Source: Bos javanicus
Taxonomy: Eukaryota; Chordata; Mammalia; Artiodactyla; Bovidae
NCBI RefSeq assembly: GCF_032452875.1
Contig: NC_083871.1
Coordinates: forward strand, 3,757,692-3,821,691
Direction: 5' to 3'
DNA length: 64,000 nt
The notes beneath the pieces are model-generated. The model did not search any database, was not told the origin of the DNA, and saw only the letters and a list, made by a program, of their open reading frames with translations. This document shows, one piece after another, positions 33,404 through 44,405 of the stretch. The position numbers and the translations under genes were made by a program. Position 1 is the stretch's first letter; the number at the start of each line of letters is the position of its first letter.

Positions 33404-34432
33404 TCAGTTCAGTTCAGTTGCTTAGTCGTGTCTGACTCTTTGTGACCCTATGAATCACAGCAAGCCAGGCCTCCCTGTCCATCACCAACACCCGGAGTTC
33501 ACCCAAACTCATGTGCATGGAGTCGGTGATGCCATCCAACCATCTCATCCTGTCATCCACTTCTCCTGCCCCCAATCCCTCCCAGCATCAGGATCTTTTC
33601 CAATGAGTCAACTCTTTGCATGAGGTAGCCAAAGTATTGGAATTTCAGCCTCAGCATCAGTCCTTCCAAAGAACACCCAGGACTGGTCTCCTTTAGGATG
33701 GACTGGTTGGATCTCCTTGCAATCCAAGGGACTCTCAAGAGTCTTCTCCAACACCACAGTTCCAAAGCATCAATTCTTTGGAGCTCAGCTTTCTTCACAG
33801 TCCAACTCTCACATCCATACATGACCACTGGAAAGATGATAGCTTTGATTAGATGGACCTTTGTTGGCCAAGTAATGCCTCTAGTTTGAATATGCTGTCT
33901 AGGTTGGTCATAACTTTCCTTTCAAGGAGTAAGCATCTTTTAACTTCATGGCTGCAGTCACCATCTGCAGTGATTTTGGAGCCCCCAAAATTAAAGTTTG
34001 TCACTGTTTCTACTGTTTCCCTATCTATTTCCCATGAAGTGATGGGACCAGATGCCACGATCTTAGTATTCTGAATGTTGAGTTTTAAGCCAACTTTTTC
34101 ATTCTCCTCTTTCACTTTCATCAAGAGGCTTGTAGTTCCTCTTCACTTTCTGCCATAAGGGTGGTGTCATCTGCATATCTGAGGTTATTGATATTTCTCC
34201 CTGCAATCTTGATTCCAGCCTGTGCTTCTTCCAGCCCAGTGTTTCTCATGATGTACTCTGCATACAAGTTAAATAAACAGGATGACAATATACAGCCTTG
34301 ACGTACTCCTTTTCCTATTTGGAACCAGTCTGTTTTTCCATGTCCAGTTCTAACTGTTGCTTCCTGACCTGCATATAGGTTTCTCAAGAGGCAGGTCAGG
34401 TGATCTGATATTCCCATCTCTTTCAGAATTTG
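33404..34432 (-). mobile_element. 5'-truncated BovB LINE
   Basis: The minus-strand 3' kilobase: (CAGTT)-type tail, C-terminal domain, antisense thumb, YADD region (LRYADDTTLM at about 34160) and up to MGISDHLTCLLRNLY. Open remnants are 33553-33828, 33849-34124 and 34121-34417. It is flanked by a 38-bp direct repeat that is too long for an ordinary BovB target duplication. Confidence 0.9.
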
Positions 34433-34470
34433 TTGGTGAACTTGAAAGCTAAGAGCAGAAATTTAAAGCA

Positions 34471-34655
34471 TTCAGTTCAGTTTGGAGCCCCAAAAAATGA
34501 AGTCTGACACTGTTTCCCCATCTATTTCCCATGAAGTGATAGGACCAGACGCCATGATCTTAGTTTTCTGAATGTTGAGCTTTAAGTCAACTTTTTCACT
34601 CTCCTCTTTCACTTTCATCAAGAGGCTGTTTAGTTCCTCTTCACTTTATGCCATA
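34471..34655 (-). mobile_element. Second, deleted BovB copy in tandem
   Basis: Begins with the same TTCAGTTCAGTT tail after the repeated 38-bp segment, then jumps directly to the SDFIFLGS-coding antisense (GGAGCCCCAAAAAATGAAGT) and ends in TTTATGCCATAGG. It looks like a tandem duplicate of the preceding unit from which most of the 3' domain was deleted. Confidence 0.8.
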
Positions 34656-34904
34656 GGAAGAGGAAAAAGCAAGTAGCTCAGTGATTTACTGACAGAGATC
34701 CAGAGCTCAAAAACAAAGAAACCTCAGTGGGAGTCATGGCCTGGCTATTTATCTAATCTTGTGGCTGACAGTGTATTTGTTGGAGATAGCCAAGGTCTTT
34801 GAATTGGATGGCTCTTTGAAATGGATATTCTGGCAATCAAAGCGTAAGTTGGGCACTTGCATTTCAATGAAGGGGGAGGAAAACCAGTTGTCAAGGCTTA
34901 CTCT
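34656..34904. other. Single-copy stretch
   Basis: No repeat or exon recognised. Confidence 0.35.
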
Positions 34905-34918
34905 ACATTATCATCATT

Positions 34919-35093
34919 TTTTTTCTTTTTTTTTTAAATTTAATTTTATTTTTAAACTTTACATAATTATATTAGTTTTGCCAAATATAAAAATGAATCC
35001 GCCACAGGTATACATGTGTTCCCCATCCTGAACCCTCCTCCCTCCTCCCTCCCCATACCATCCCTCTGGGTCGTCCCAGTGCACTAGCCCCAA
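34919..35093 (-). mobile_element. Short L1 3' end with perfect 14-bp target duplication
   Basis: A minus-strand ruminant L1 terminus: T-tract, TTAGTTTTGCCAAATATAAA, GAATCCGCCACAGGTATACA, CCCATCCTGAACCCTCCTCC, GTGCACTAGCCCC. Identical acattatcatcatt repeats lie at 34905-34918 and 35094-35107. It is severely 5'-truncated (175 bp) and relatively young. Confidence 0.95.
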
Positions 35094-35127
35094 ACATTAT
35101 CATCATTGCCTTAGGATCTCAACATCT

Positions 35128-35176
35128 AAAGTGGGAGGGTAAAAAAAATAAATAAATAAATAAAGTGGGAGGGTAA
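35128..35176. repeat. 15-bp direct repeat around a pure A-rich tail
   Basis: aaagtgggagggtaa occurs at 35128-35142 and 35162-35176, identical, with only 19 bp of (AAAT)n-type sequence between. It looks like a retroposition event that inserted nothing but a tail. Confidence 0.8.
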
Positions 35177-35331
35177 TACTCAGACCACAGCTTTAAGCAG
35201 TTTGGCAAGGAAGGCCATGTTTGTGCCTTCATGATTTCAAAAATGTCTTCATCTGTGTGCCCAAACAAGCGTACTGAAAAAGCTTGTAATTTGTTTGCAA
35301 ATGACTTCAGTGTAGGTGCAGGTTCCAGGGT

Positions 35332-35753
35332 CAGATCAGATCAGATCAGTCGCTCAGTCATGTCTGACTCTTTGCGACCCCATGAATCACAACACGCCAG
35401 GCCTCCCTGTCCATCAATAACTCCAGGAGTTCACCCAGACTCACGTCCATTGAGTCAGTGATGCCATCCAGCCATCTCATCCTCTGTCGTCCCCTTTTCC
35501 TCCTGCCCCCAATCCCTCCCAGCATCAGAGTCTTTTCCAATGAGTCAACTCTTTGCATGAGGTGGCCAAAGTATTGGAGTTACAGCTTTAGCATTATTCC
35601 TTCCAAAGAAATCCCAGGGCTGATCTCCTTCAGAATGGACCGGTTGGATCTCCCTGCAGTCCAAGGGACTCTCAAGAGTCTTCTCCAACACCACAGTTCA
35701 AAAGCATCAATTCTTCGGCGCTCAGCCTTCTTTACAGTCCAACTCTCACATCA
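35332..35753 (-). mobile_element. 5'-truncated BovB LINE
   Basis: A minus-strand 420-bp 3' end with a GATCA-type tail (CAGATCAGATCAGATCAG), the C-terminal domain, and an end at the CESWTVKK-coding region. It is well preserved, with a 66-aa minus-strand frame (35358-35558) and only a few differences from other copies here. A possible short target duplication is cagggt. Confidence 0.92.
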
Positions 35754-36367
35754 GGGTAATGGAAAGATTGAGATTGTTACTAGGTAGTGGAGTAAAATGA
35801 ATAAAGAAAAAAAAAAGGCATTAAAAAAATAGGTCAAGGCAGTGAAAAGCACCCACATATATCCTCAAGTAGTCTGAGAAATGGCAGTAATTTAAGTGGA
35901 AGAAAATAGTGAAAAAAAAAAAATAGTGAAAAACTCTATAGAGTAGAGCCATGAACAGGACCTGGTCCAGCCCAAAAGACTTCTCAGGGAGAGGGAGAGG
36001 TAGACTCATAAATTAGCGAAAATGCACATGCTCCCCAGTGACATGATGTATTTTGAAAACCATATATACTTATGTTTTTCAATGTGAATTCTAAGTATGT
36101 CCTGCAAATGGCCACCTGCCCCAAACCAGTTTCAGTGGTTTGCACTGCCTCTAAGTTCACTTCACTTTCCACAAGTATAGAAAGCAGGCAGAAGCACCAC
36201 AAACTCAGCTCTTGCATGGCAGAAATCTTGTGACCTCAAGTCCTCATGTAACATTCCCATATCATTTGTGCTGGGGGAAAAAGTGTGCTCAGGAGGGACT
36301 GTTACCAAGGTTGTTGCCCCATTATACTCCTGCCCCACCTCAGAGCAGAAACCAATTACTCTTATCT
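35754..36367. other. Single-copy stretch
   Basis: Two A-tracts near 35808 and 35913. No gene recognised. Confidence 0.35.
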
Positions 36368-36378
36368 AAGTTTCAGCA

Positions 36379-36647
36379 GGAGAAGGCAATGGCACCCCAC
36401 TCCAGTACTCTTGCCTGGAAAATCCTATAGACGGAGGATCCTGGTAGGCTCCAGTCCATGGGGTAGCTAGGAGTCGGACACGACTGAGCGACTTCACTTT
36501 CACTTTTCACTTTCATGCATTGGAGGAGGAAATGGCAACCCACTCCATTGTTCCTACCTGGAGAATCCCATGGACAGAGGAGCCTGGTGGGCTGCCGTCT
36601 ATGGGGTCGCACAGAGTCGGACACGACTGAAGCGACTTAGCAGCAGC
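36379..36647 (+). mobile_element. BOV-A2 SINE with perfect target duplication
   Basis: A complete dimer from GGAGAAGGCAATGGCACCCC to AGCGACTTAGCAGCAGC. Identical aagtttcagca repeats lie at 36368-36378 and 36648-36658. Confidence 0.95.
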
Positions 36648-36689
36648 AAGTTTCAGCAAGAATCTGCAAAGAAAAAAAAAAAAAGAAGA

Positions 36690-37345
36690 AGAACCTGTTA
36701 AAACCAATTTAGCCCAAGACTGCAGAACACTTGACTTCCAGTGAACCTTGAGCCTAATTATACACTCATTGTAATACATTAGCTAAGTGACACACCCACC
36801 AAGCCATAACAGTTGCCAGTTGCCATGACAATAACCAGAAAAGCCCACAAAAGTACTGAAAAGAATAGTTGCCTTCAATCCAGGCCCAAACCACACCTTT
36901 GTCCAAACCACAGGCTTGTTCTCAGATAACTCATGAATATTGCTCCCACTGGTTCAAATTCCCTCCCTGAACCTCCTGTAATTTTGGTGCACAGCTCAAC
37001 TTGGGTTGCAGAGTTGATTTATGAACTAGGTTCCTGTTTTCCCATTCTTTCAATGATGTACATGTTCATTGACTAGTGTTCTACTCTTTTAAGACCCCAA
37101 GAACTGGGGCTTGCCAGGCTCCTCTGTCTATGGAATTTTTCCAGGCAAGAATACTGCAGTGGTTTGCCATTTCTTCCTCCAGGGGATCTTCCTGACCCAG
37201 GCATCAAACCCACATCTCTTGAGTCTCCTTAATTGGTAGGTAGATTCTTCACCACCGCACCACTTGGGAAGCCCTTCCTCATTCTTTGGTCATTGAATAA
37301 AGCTTGTGCTCTTCCAGACTCTACACCTGTTTTGTTAATGACTGT
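36690..37345 (+). mobile_element. Possible solo LTR interrupted by a SINE
   Basis: A C/A-rich block ends in TCATTGAATAAAGCTTGTGC (AATAAA at about 37297) and TTCCAGACTCTACACC, typical of an LTR R-U5 region. A Bov-tA SINE with its 3' tail (37052-37275) splits it; cattcttt recurs on both sides. I could not find clear TG...CA ends, a TATA box or internal retroviral genes. Confidence 0.4.
37090..37275 (-). mobile_element. Bov-tA SINE with full tRNA-like head
   Basis: The minus strand reads GAACTGGGGCTTGCCAGGCT, CCAGGCAAGAATACTGCAGT, then the tRNA-like head antisense, GAGTCTCCTTAATTGGTAGG to CACTTGGGAAGCC. It is inserted in the LTR-like block. Confidence 0.9.
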
Positions 37346-39594
37346 ACAAATATGATCAGAATAAGAACCTCCCTGATACCCTGGCACAAGGGTGTGATCA
37401 CCAATTTGGTAGCATGATGATGCAGAATTGAGTGTGGACCAGCTGGACTTGGGGAAGTCATTGGCTTTGGCAGTTTTTTTATGTCTGCTAGTCACATGGT
37501 CCTCAGGTTACTGGGTTATCCTTCCCCAATGCAGCTCAGTCAAGCCATTTCAGGTACTCCTTCCTGCATAAACAACCTTGACAGTGAAGGACAGGTACTT
37601 GGGTGTTGCCAGGTTCTTGGTTGTATTTCCAATTGTTTCAAATCTAAAATAAGAGAAATCTTCACAATTCTTTGAGCAATTTTTGTCAGGAGGATTTTAC
37701 CAAGGGACAAATCCTCAGGGGTCCCCAAGGCTACAGGAAAGACACAGAATCACTGATGGTCCCTTTCATCCAGACACTTAAATATAAAATATGGAGTCCC
37801 AGTACAAGAGCTCCAAAGAGACACAATTATGGAAATCCAGAAGGTTTTGTAAAAGAATAGCAAGAAGGACAAAGTGAACCAACTTTACACACTGGAATTG
37901 ATGGCTGTGACAATCAACTCAAGATTTGAAATTCAATTTTAAGTTAACATCTTGTAGTTTGAAGAGGGAAGACTTTGGGGTCAGAGAGACCTGCCAGTGG
38001 ACAGTTGCATGATGCTGAAAAACTATGTAGCATCATTGAACTTCTGATATATTACAGCTATACAATGCATTTAACAATGCATAGTGAATGAAACTGAAAT
38101 GAAGACTAGAATATAAGTTGTGCAGCATTCATTTGGTGCTTAGTACTGCCACATATTTTCTACTGTTCATTTTTCCAACAAAATGTGACATGTATTTAAT
38201 GTAGTTTGCTTTTCTGAGTTTCTTTTCTGAATTCAACTGCCAGCCTTATAAAAGTAAAAAACATCACACTCTTTTTAACAAATAACAATTTTCTGGCTAG
38301 TTTTATCTCTATTATTCTAACTATATATTAATAAGGTGAAAACTTTCTAAATTATATCTATGTATGTATATTATTTTATATAATATACAATAGTAAATAT
38401 ACAATAAATTATGGCATAATCTTATGCAATATAACATAATATGAAATAAAAACCTAGAGTGGGATTGTGCTCTAATAGTGATTTACTCTTAGGTACTTAT
38501 TGGATAAATACTCTGGTTCACATTTCTTATTTATAAAATAAAGGCAATGATCTTAACATTCAGTTATGTTTAATGCTCAGATTTTTGAAATATTTAATTT
38601 TGATATTGTTTAGAATTAACACATTATAATGTGGTTACTTTAAATTGAAAAAAAAAAAAACTTAGTCTTCAGTAATTCATATCTAATACTCTACTACTCA
38701 GAATGTTTTTTTTTCCAGGATATTGCTTCTAGCTGGAGAAGGAAACCAGAGACTTTGCTCAGTCTTATACTCATGGATCAGAAATGTACAATCCTCCACC
38801 AGGCAGGTGAGCTGTATAAAATGGGAAGGGATACAGAGTGAATTGAGGAGGAAAATACCAAACAGTGTTCAAATACTAGTAAACCAGAGTATAAGTAAAA
38901 ACAGGTTTCATATGTATTGCTTGAATAATTTTATATTTTCACTTCTATTTGAAATTTATATTTTAGTTTACATTTAACATTTGGGACAAATGTACAAAAT
39001 TTATGTGAATAGCATACGGAAATGTTTGCTATCTAGCCTTCAGTGAGTCAAAATCTGGATATTCCAATAAGCCTGGAAGGCTCCCTTTTAATCTCTGCTT
39101 GGCAGTGGCATGTGGAATGCTCCACTTCTTTTGAATATGATTATTTTTCAAGCTCTTGCATATGGTGATGAGGGTCTGCAGATTCGAGATAAAGCCAATT
39201 TCTTAAAATATACAACTGAACATCCTCTAGGCACAGAGGGGAAAATGAGAGATTCCAGACAGAACATGGTACCCACATACCAGTACTCTTCAGTGGGAAA
39301 ATGCCAAGAAGCATTAGCTATATCTAAATCCAATTTTTCCTTTACATTCATAAATATTTAAAAGTTCAAAAGACCTTTAGGATCACTTTATTTGATAGGG
39401 GGAAGTGGGCACATTAAGGGATGCAGTAGTTTGGGGGGGGGGGGGACATGATTTGATCCTTTACAGGAAACCCATGGCTCTTGGAGGTGTTTAGCTTTCT
39501 GAAAACAGAACAGGACAATGGGCTGCAAGGAGTTGAATGAAGCACCTTGGGCACTAAGTGCCATGCCAGCCACTGCTCATTTGCTACCTTAAAA
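37346..39594. other. Mostly single-copy stretch
   Basis: Possible MIR traces at 37968-38050 (GGGGTCAGAGAGACCTGCCA) and 38455-38580 (TTTATAAAATAAAGGCAATG). A very AT-rich zone lies at 38330-38450, an A-tract at 38650, and a 13-G run at 39433-39445. Frames such as 38723-38977 and 39110-39361 have no recognisable domain. Confidence 0.4.
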
Positions 39595-40068
39595 TCTGTT
39601 CTTTTATTTATTTAATTGAAGTAAATCTGATTTGCAATGTTGTGTGCTATTTTCAAGTATACAGCAAACTGATTCAGGTATATGCATATACACATAAAAA
39701 TATTTATATATATTTATATTCTTTTCAGATTCTTTTCCCATAGGTCATTACAAGATATTAATTGCAGTTTCCTTTGCTATACAGTAGGTCCTTATTAATT
39801 ATCTATTTTATATATAGTAGTGCACATATGTCAATCCCTGTCTCCCAGTTTATCTCCTCTCTTATTACCAGGGGAAAATCCCTGGTAACCATAGATTTGT
39901 TTTCCACATCTGTGACTCTGTTACTGTTTTGTTTTATTTTTAAAATAAGTTCATTTGTATCTTCTTTTTTTTAGATGGCACAATATTCTATGATGTTTGT
40001 CTTTCTCAGTCTGACTTCACTCGTATGACATTCTCTGGATCCATCCGTGCTGCTGCAAATGATATTAG
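39595..40068 (-). mobile_element. Old L1 3' end
   Basis: Minus-strand artiodactyl L1 terminus: TTGCAATGTTGTGTGCTATT, AAGTATACAGCAAACTGATT, ATACAGTAGGTCCTTATTAA, TTGTATCTTCTTTTTTTTAG and CTCGTATGACATTCTCTGGA. Both the (TA)-rich and C-rich segments fit this family. Confidence 0.8.
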
Positions 40069-41970
40069 TTTGATGTCTCTTGGTTAATGATCAGATTCTG
40101 AGTTCAGAATCCTGAGTTCTGAGATCAGAACAAATTCTGAGTTCACGTAGAAGTTTCTTGAGTCAAAAACGAATATAAAATGCTACAAGACTAACAGAAA
40201 ATAAATATTTATTTTTTGATCAGGTAAACATGGTTATATAACTGGGCACTTAGGGTACATATTTTTAACAATATTTTCCAGAATGTCACAGATATTTCTA
40301 AGTAAGTTGTATGAGAAACTACAGTTACTGAAGATTTATGTATTTAAAGGTCAAAAAGAAGGTCAAACTAAGGATTATTTTTACTGGTTACATGTTCCAA
40401 TTTCTGGTTTTCACAGCAACTTTTCACTCAGTTATGAGTCTAGTATTTATTGATTTGTTGATTCTCTAATATTACCAAATCGCTAATTGAGTATCATTCA
40501 TAGGAATAAGATAAAAAACTCTCAAAACTCAAAAAATGATAATGACACTTTAGGTCTGCACCAGTTTTAAAAATGTACCAAAAAAAAGAAAATAGTATAC
40601 ATTGTCTCATTTAGTGCTCTAAACAATAGGAGTTAAATATTTGTATTCCTGTTTTAATTAAGTTTTGCCTCCAGACTCATTTTGTGTCTCATTTCAAGAT
40701 ATTTTGTATATACAAAGGAAGAAGGTAGGGAGGAATCTTGAATTTGATTGAGGAAGTCAGTCTTTGTTATGGAAGCGTTTGAATATATCCTGGTAAATTA
40801 TTGAGTTGAATAAAATTACTTAATTTTTTCTGTTCCTGACTGGATCTTGAGTACCTGTTTAGGACTGGCAAATATTACATAATGAAGAATGTTTGTTAGT
40901 GAATATGCAATGAACATTGAATTGAAAAGTGATTCCAAATGTATACTGTGGCAGATATTGATTGATGCTACCTCACAGCCTTTTCTTCCTTTTTTTTTTT
41001 TAACTTGCTAAATGTTGCCATAATATACCAAGAATAAATCATGATTGACTTTATGAATTTACAGTAGGGGGACTCCAACCCAAAGGGGACAATAGTCAAT
41101 TCTCAAGGAAAAAAAAAAAAGAATTATCACATTTATTCACAAAGCACATACATAAGTAAAGTACACTAATAAATATATTATGAACACTGATATTAAAATT
41201 TCATAGTGGGAGTGACTAATAAAAATGTCTAAAAAGACTCCTTGAGGGCAGTGACAATAATAGGTTAAGAAACACTGTTACAGCTATTTGATGTGATCTT
41301 GGTCCCTTTTGCTAATGAGCCACTGAGCGAGACTGAGTTTGTCCAAAATGATAAAACTAGAATTTGCTGGGAGAATCATAGACAAGTCTTTTTATTTCTA
41401 AAAAATAGTGTTCTACAAGAAAAAGACCATTACTAACAATTTCGCACTTCTGTTAGAATAATGTTTGGTGGCAAAATAAAATCTAGGTAGTCATTTTATT
41501 ACCAAGAACAGAAATTAAAAAAAAAAATTTTTTCGAAGAGTGAAGAATGGATCAAGACTTTGGTGATTCTGTTACACCTCTGAACCAGTATTAAATCTGC
41601 CTTTATGTGATTTCCTTGTTAAGTAGATGTCTTTATGGTTCATACCACATTTAGTTAAGATTGCTGTTTTTTGTAACCTATAACAAGAGTTGAGTCAGCT
41701 TTAAGACAAGACCAATGGCTCAGAGGAGAGGAGAAGCTATGATAGAGTCAAGGAAAGCATATACCTTAATTTTTAAATTCCTTATTTCCTCAAGAGAACA
41801 TTCCTGCCAGTGATTATTCCCCTGGGCAAAAGAATGTTGTGATAGAGAAGCAATGGCGATTTAAAATAAAAATAAGACCTGTATTCCTTTACTGGGTTAA
41901 AATACCATTAAAAAAAAAAAAAAAAAACTCACCCTTGGTTTCTCTAAACTTTACAAGATTTAGCATAAAA
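40069..41970. other. AT-rich single-copy stretch
   Basis: A cluster of repeated GATTCTGAGTTCA and GAGATCAGAA words lies at 40093-40145. A weak MIR-like segment occurs at about 40600-40665. A-tracts lie at 41108 and 41914. No gene recognised. Confidence 0.4.
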
Positions 41971-42148
41971 ATTACACGACTGAGTGACTTCCCTTTCACT
42001 TTTCACTTTCATGCATTGGAGAAGGAAATGGCAATCCACTCCAGTGTTCTTGCCTGGAGAATCCCAGGGACAGGGGTGCCTAGTGGGTTGCCGTCTATGG
42101 GGGTCACACAGAGTTGGACACGACTGAAATGCCTTAGCAGCAGCAGCC
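41971..42148 (+). mobile_element. 5'-truncated BOV-A2 SINE
   Basis: Begins inside the first monomer (ACACGACTGAGTGACTTCCC), continues through the linker and a whole second monomer, and ends in AGCAGCAGC. Confidence 0.9.
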
Positions 42149-42254
42149 AGAAGCCACTCAGCCCTAGGAAAATTGGATAAATTTTTACTAATATGCTACT
42201 AAAAAGTGGGCCAAAGAAACCAAAGAGGAAATTAAAAAAAAAAAAAAAAAAACC

Positions 42255-43718
42255 CTGTGATGAATGAAAACAGAAATAGCTTACCAAAATATATTGGGCA
42301 GAGTAAAAGTACTTTTAAGAGGGAAATTATAGCAATACAGGGTTACCTCTAGAAACAAGAAAAATCTCAAATAAATGAATTTTACGTCTTAATTATTTTT
42401 TTCTGATGGGGGGAACACAATAAACAAAGGCCAAAGTTAGTAGGAGGAAGGAAATTATAAAGATCAGAGTGGAAAAAATTAAAAAGAGGCTGAAAAATAT
42501 AATAAAACCCTGAACATATCATTGAATATAAGAGATCATTGCTTGAAAAAATAAACAAAATTGATAGACATTTAGCCAGACTCATCAAGAAAAACAAAAA
42601 AAGAATGGGCCCAAATAAAATATGAAATGAAAGATAAGTTAAAACTGATACCACAAAAATATAAAGTCAGGAGACTATTTTAAATAATTTTATGGCCACA
42701 AATAGGGCAACCTGGAAGAAAGGAATAAATTCCTGGAAACATACAATCTTCCAATGAAGAATCAGGGAGAAAATCTAAATAGACCAGTTATAGGCAATGA
42801 AGTTGAAATAGGAAAAAAAAAAAAAAATTTTCCCAAGAATCAAAAGCCCAGGACCAAATAGCTTCACAAGTGAACTCTATCCAACATTTAAAGAAGAATT
42901 AATAAGTATCCTTCTCAAAATATTCCTATAAACTGAAATGGAAGGAATGTTTCAAGTCAATGTAAGGAAATATACTGTCTTTTTCTCCTAGGAATTTAAT
43001 GTTTTCAGGTCTTACATTTAAGTCTTTAATCCATTATGATTTTATTTTTGTATGTAGTGTAAGAAGTGGGTTGGTTTCTTTCTTTTCTTTTTTGCAATTA
43101 GCTGTACAGTTTTCTAAACACAAATTATTAAAGACTTTCATTATACATTCTTGCTTTCTTTGTTATAGATTAATTGACCATATAAATGGCAATTTATTTC
43201 TTTGTTTTCTTCCATTCCATTGATAAAACACACAATTCACTTAAAATGGCAGAGGATCTGAATATACATTTATCTGAAGAAGACATACAGATGGCCAATA
43301 GGCATGTGAAAAGATACTCAGAATTACTAATCAGGGAAATGTAAATCAAAACCACAATGAACTATCATGTAACACCTGTCAGAATGCCTATTATCAGAAA
43401 AACAAAAAATAACAAGTGTTGATGATGATGTCGAGAAAAAGAAACCATCAGTACTGATGGTGGGAATGTAAGTTTGTATAGCTACTATGAAAAGCAGTAT
43501 GGTGATTCCCTAAAATATTAAAAATAGAACTACCATACAATCAATCAGCAACTCCACTTCTAGATAACACAGAATTGTGTATTCTGAATAATACAAAAAA
43601 TGCTAATTTGAAAACATATATGCACCACAATATAAACTGCAGCATAATTTACCATAGCTAAAATACAGAAGAAATCTGCTCATTTATAGCTGGATGGATA
43701 GAGAACACATAGTACATA
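42255..43718 (+). mobile_element. Old L1 ORF2, left part, with an internal inverted segment
   Basis: Plus-strand ORF2 sequence (42255-42935) corresponds to the pre-RT and RT entry, with codons resembling EINRPVIGNEVE and GPNSFTSELYPTFKEE. 42965-43225 is minus-strand L1 from nearer the C-terminus (codons of TKINS-like and LNVRPETIK-like segments). 43235-43718 is again plus strand (GAAGAAGACATACAGATGGC to the cysteine-rich C-terminal part). The element stops at GTACATAT and resumes at 55662. Confidence 0.75.
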
Positions 43719-43860
43719 TCATTGACATTTGAGCAACACAAGGGCTAGGGGCATAGACCCTCCGTGCAGTCAAATAACTTTACAGTTGGCCATTTGTACC
43801 TGTGGTTTCCTGTCTGTGGATTCAACCAACTGAAGGTCATGTAGAATGTAATTTTTTTTT
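43719..43860 (+). mobile_element. Tigger-like DNA transposon, left end
   Basis: TTGACATTTGAGCAACACAA, then GCATAGACCCTCCGTGCAGT and GTGGATTCAACCAACTGAAG match the Tigger-type order TTGACCCTTGAACAACAC, CCGACCCTCCG, GTGGATTCAACCAAC. Its right end is at 55615-55661. 43861-44055 is AT-rich and may be internal Tigger sequence. Confidence 0.6.
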
Positions 43861-44405
43861 TAATTTACTTCATCATAGAGTTTTTGTTTTTCCTAATTCA
43901 TAAATTTCTACTCATACAATGAAATATTGTGTCTTACATTTTACTTCTACATTTATTTCAAGGTCAACAAGACACTGCAGTCATTATTTTGTTGATATTT
44001 GATATTTTCCTTTAAAAAAGTACCTGACTTGCTAGATGTAATGGAACATCTTGCTATTTTTTTTTTTAATTGAAGGATAATTTGCTTTACAGAATTTTGT
44101 TGTTTTCTGTCAAAGCTCAACATGAATCAGCCATAGGTATACACATATCCTATCCCTTTTGAACCTCCCTCCCATTTCCCACCCCATCCGCTGCTCTAAA
44201 TAGATACAGAGCCCCTGTTTGAGTTTCCTAAGCAATGCAGCAAAATTTCCGTTGGCTCTCTATTTTACACATGGTAATGTAAGTTTCCATGTTACTCTTT
44301 CCAAACATCTCACCCTCTCCTCCCCTCTCCCCATGTCCATAGGTCTATTCTCTATGTCTGTTTTTCCACTGATGCCCTGTAAGTAAATTTTTCAGCACCA
44401 TTTTT

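Noticed and set aside
33366..34470. A 38-bp target-site duplication for one BovB
   Set aside because: Other copies here have 8-14-bp duplications, and a second deleted BovB follows the repeat, so tandem duplication fits better.
39433..39445. G-quadruplex from a 13-G run
   Set aside because: A single homopolymer with no neighbouring G-tracts; most likely a slippage tract.
40093..40145. Tandem repeat built of GATTCTGAGTTCA words
   Set aside because: Irregular spacing and only three imperfect copies; probably local slippage.
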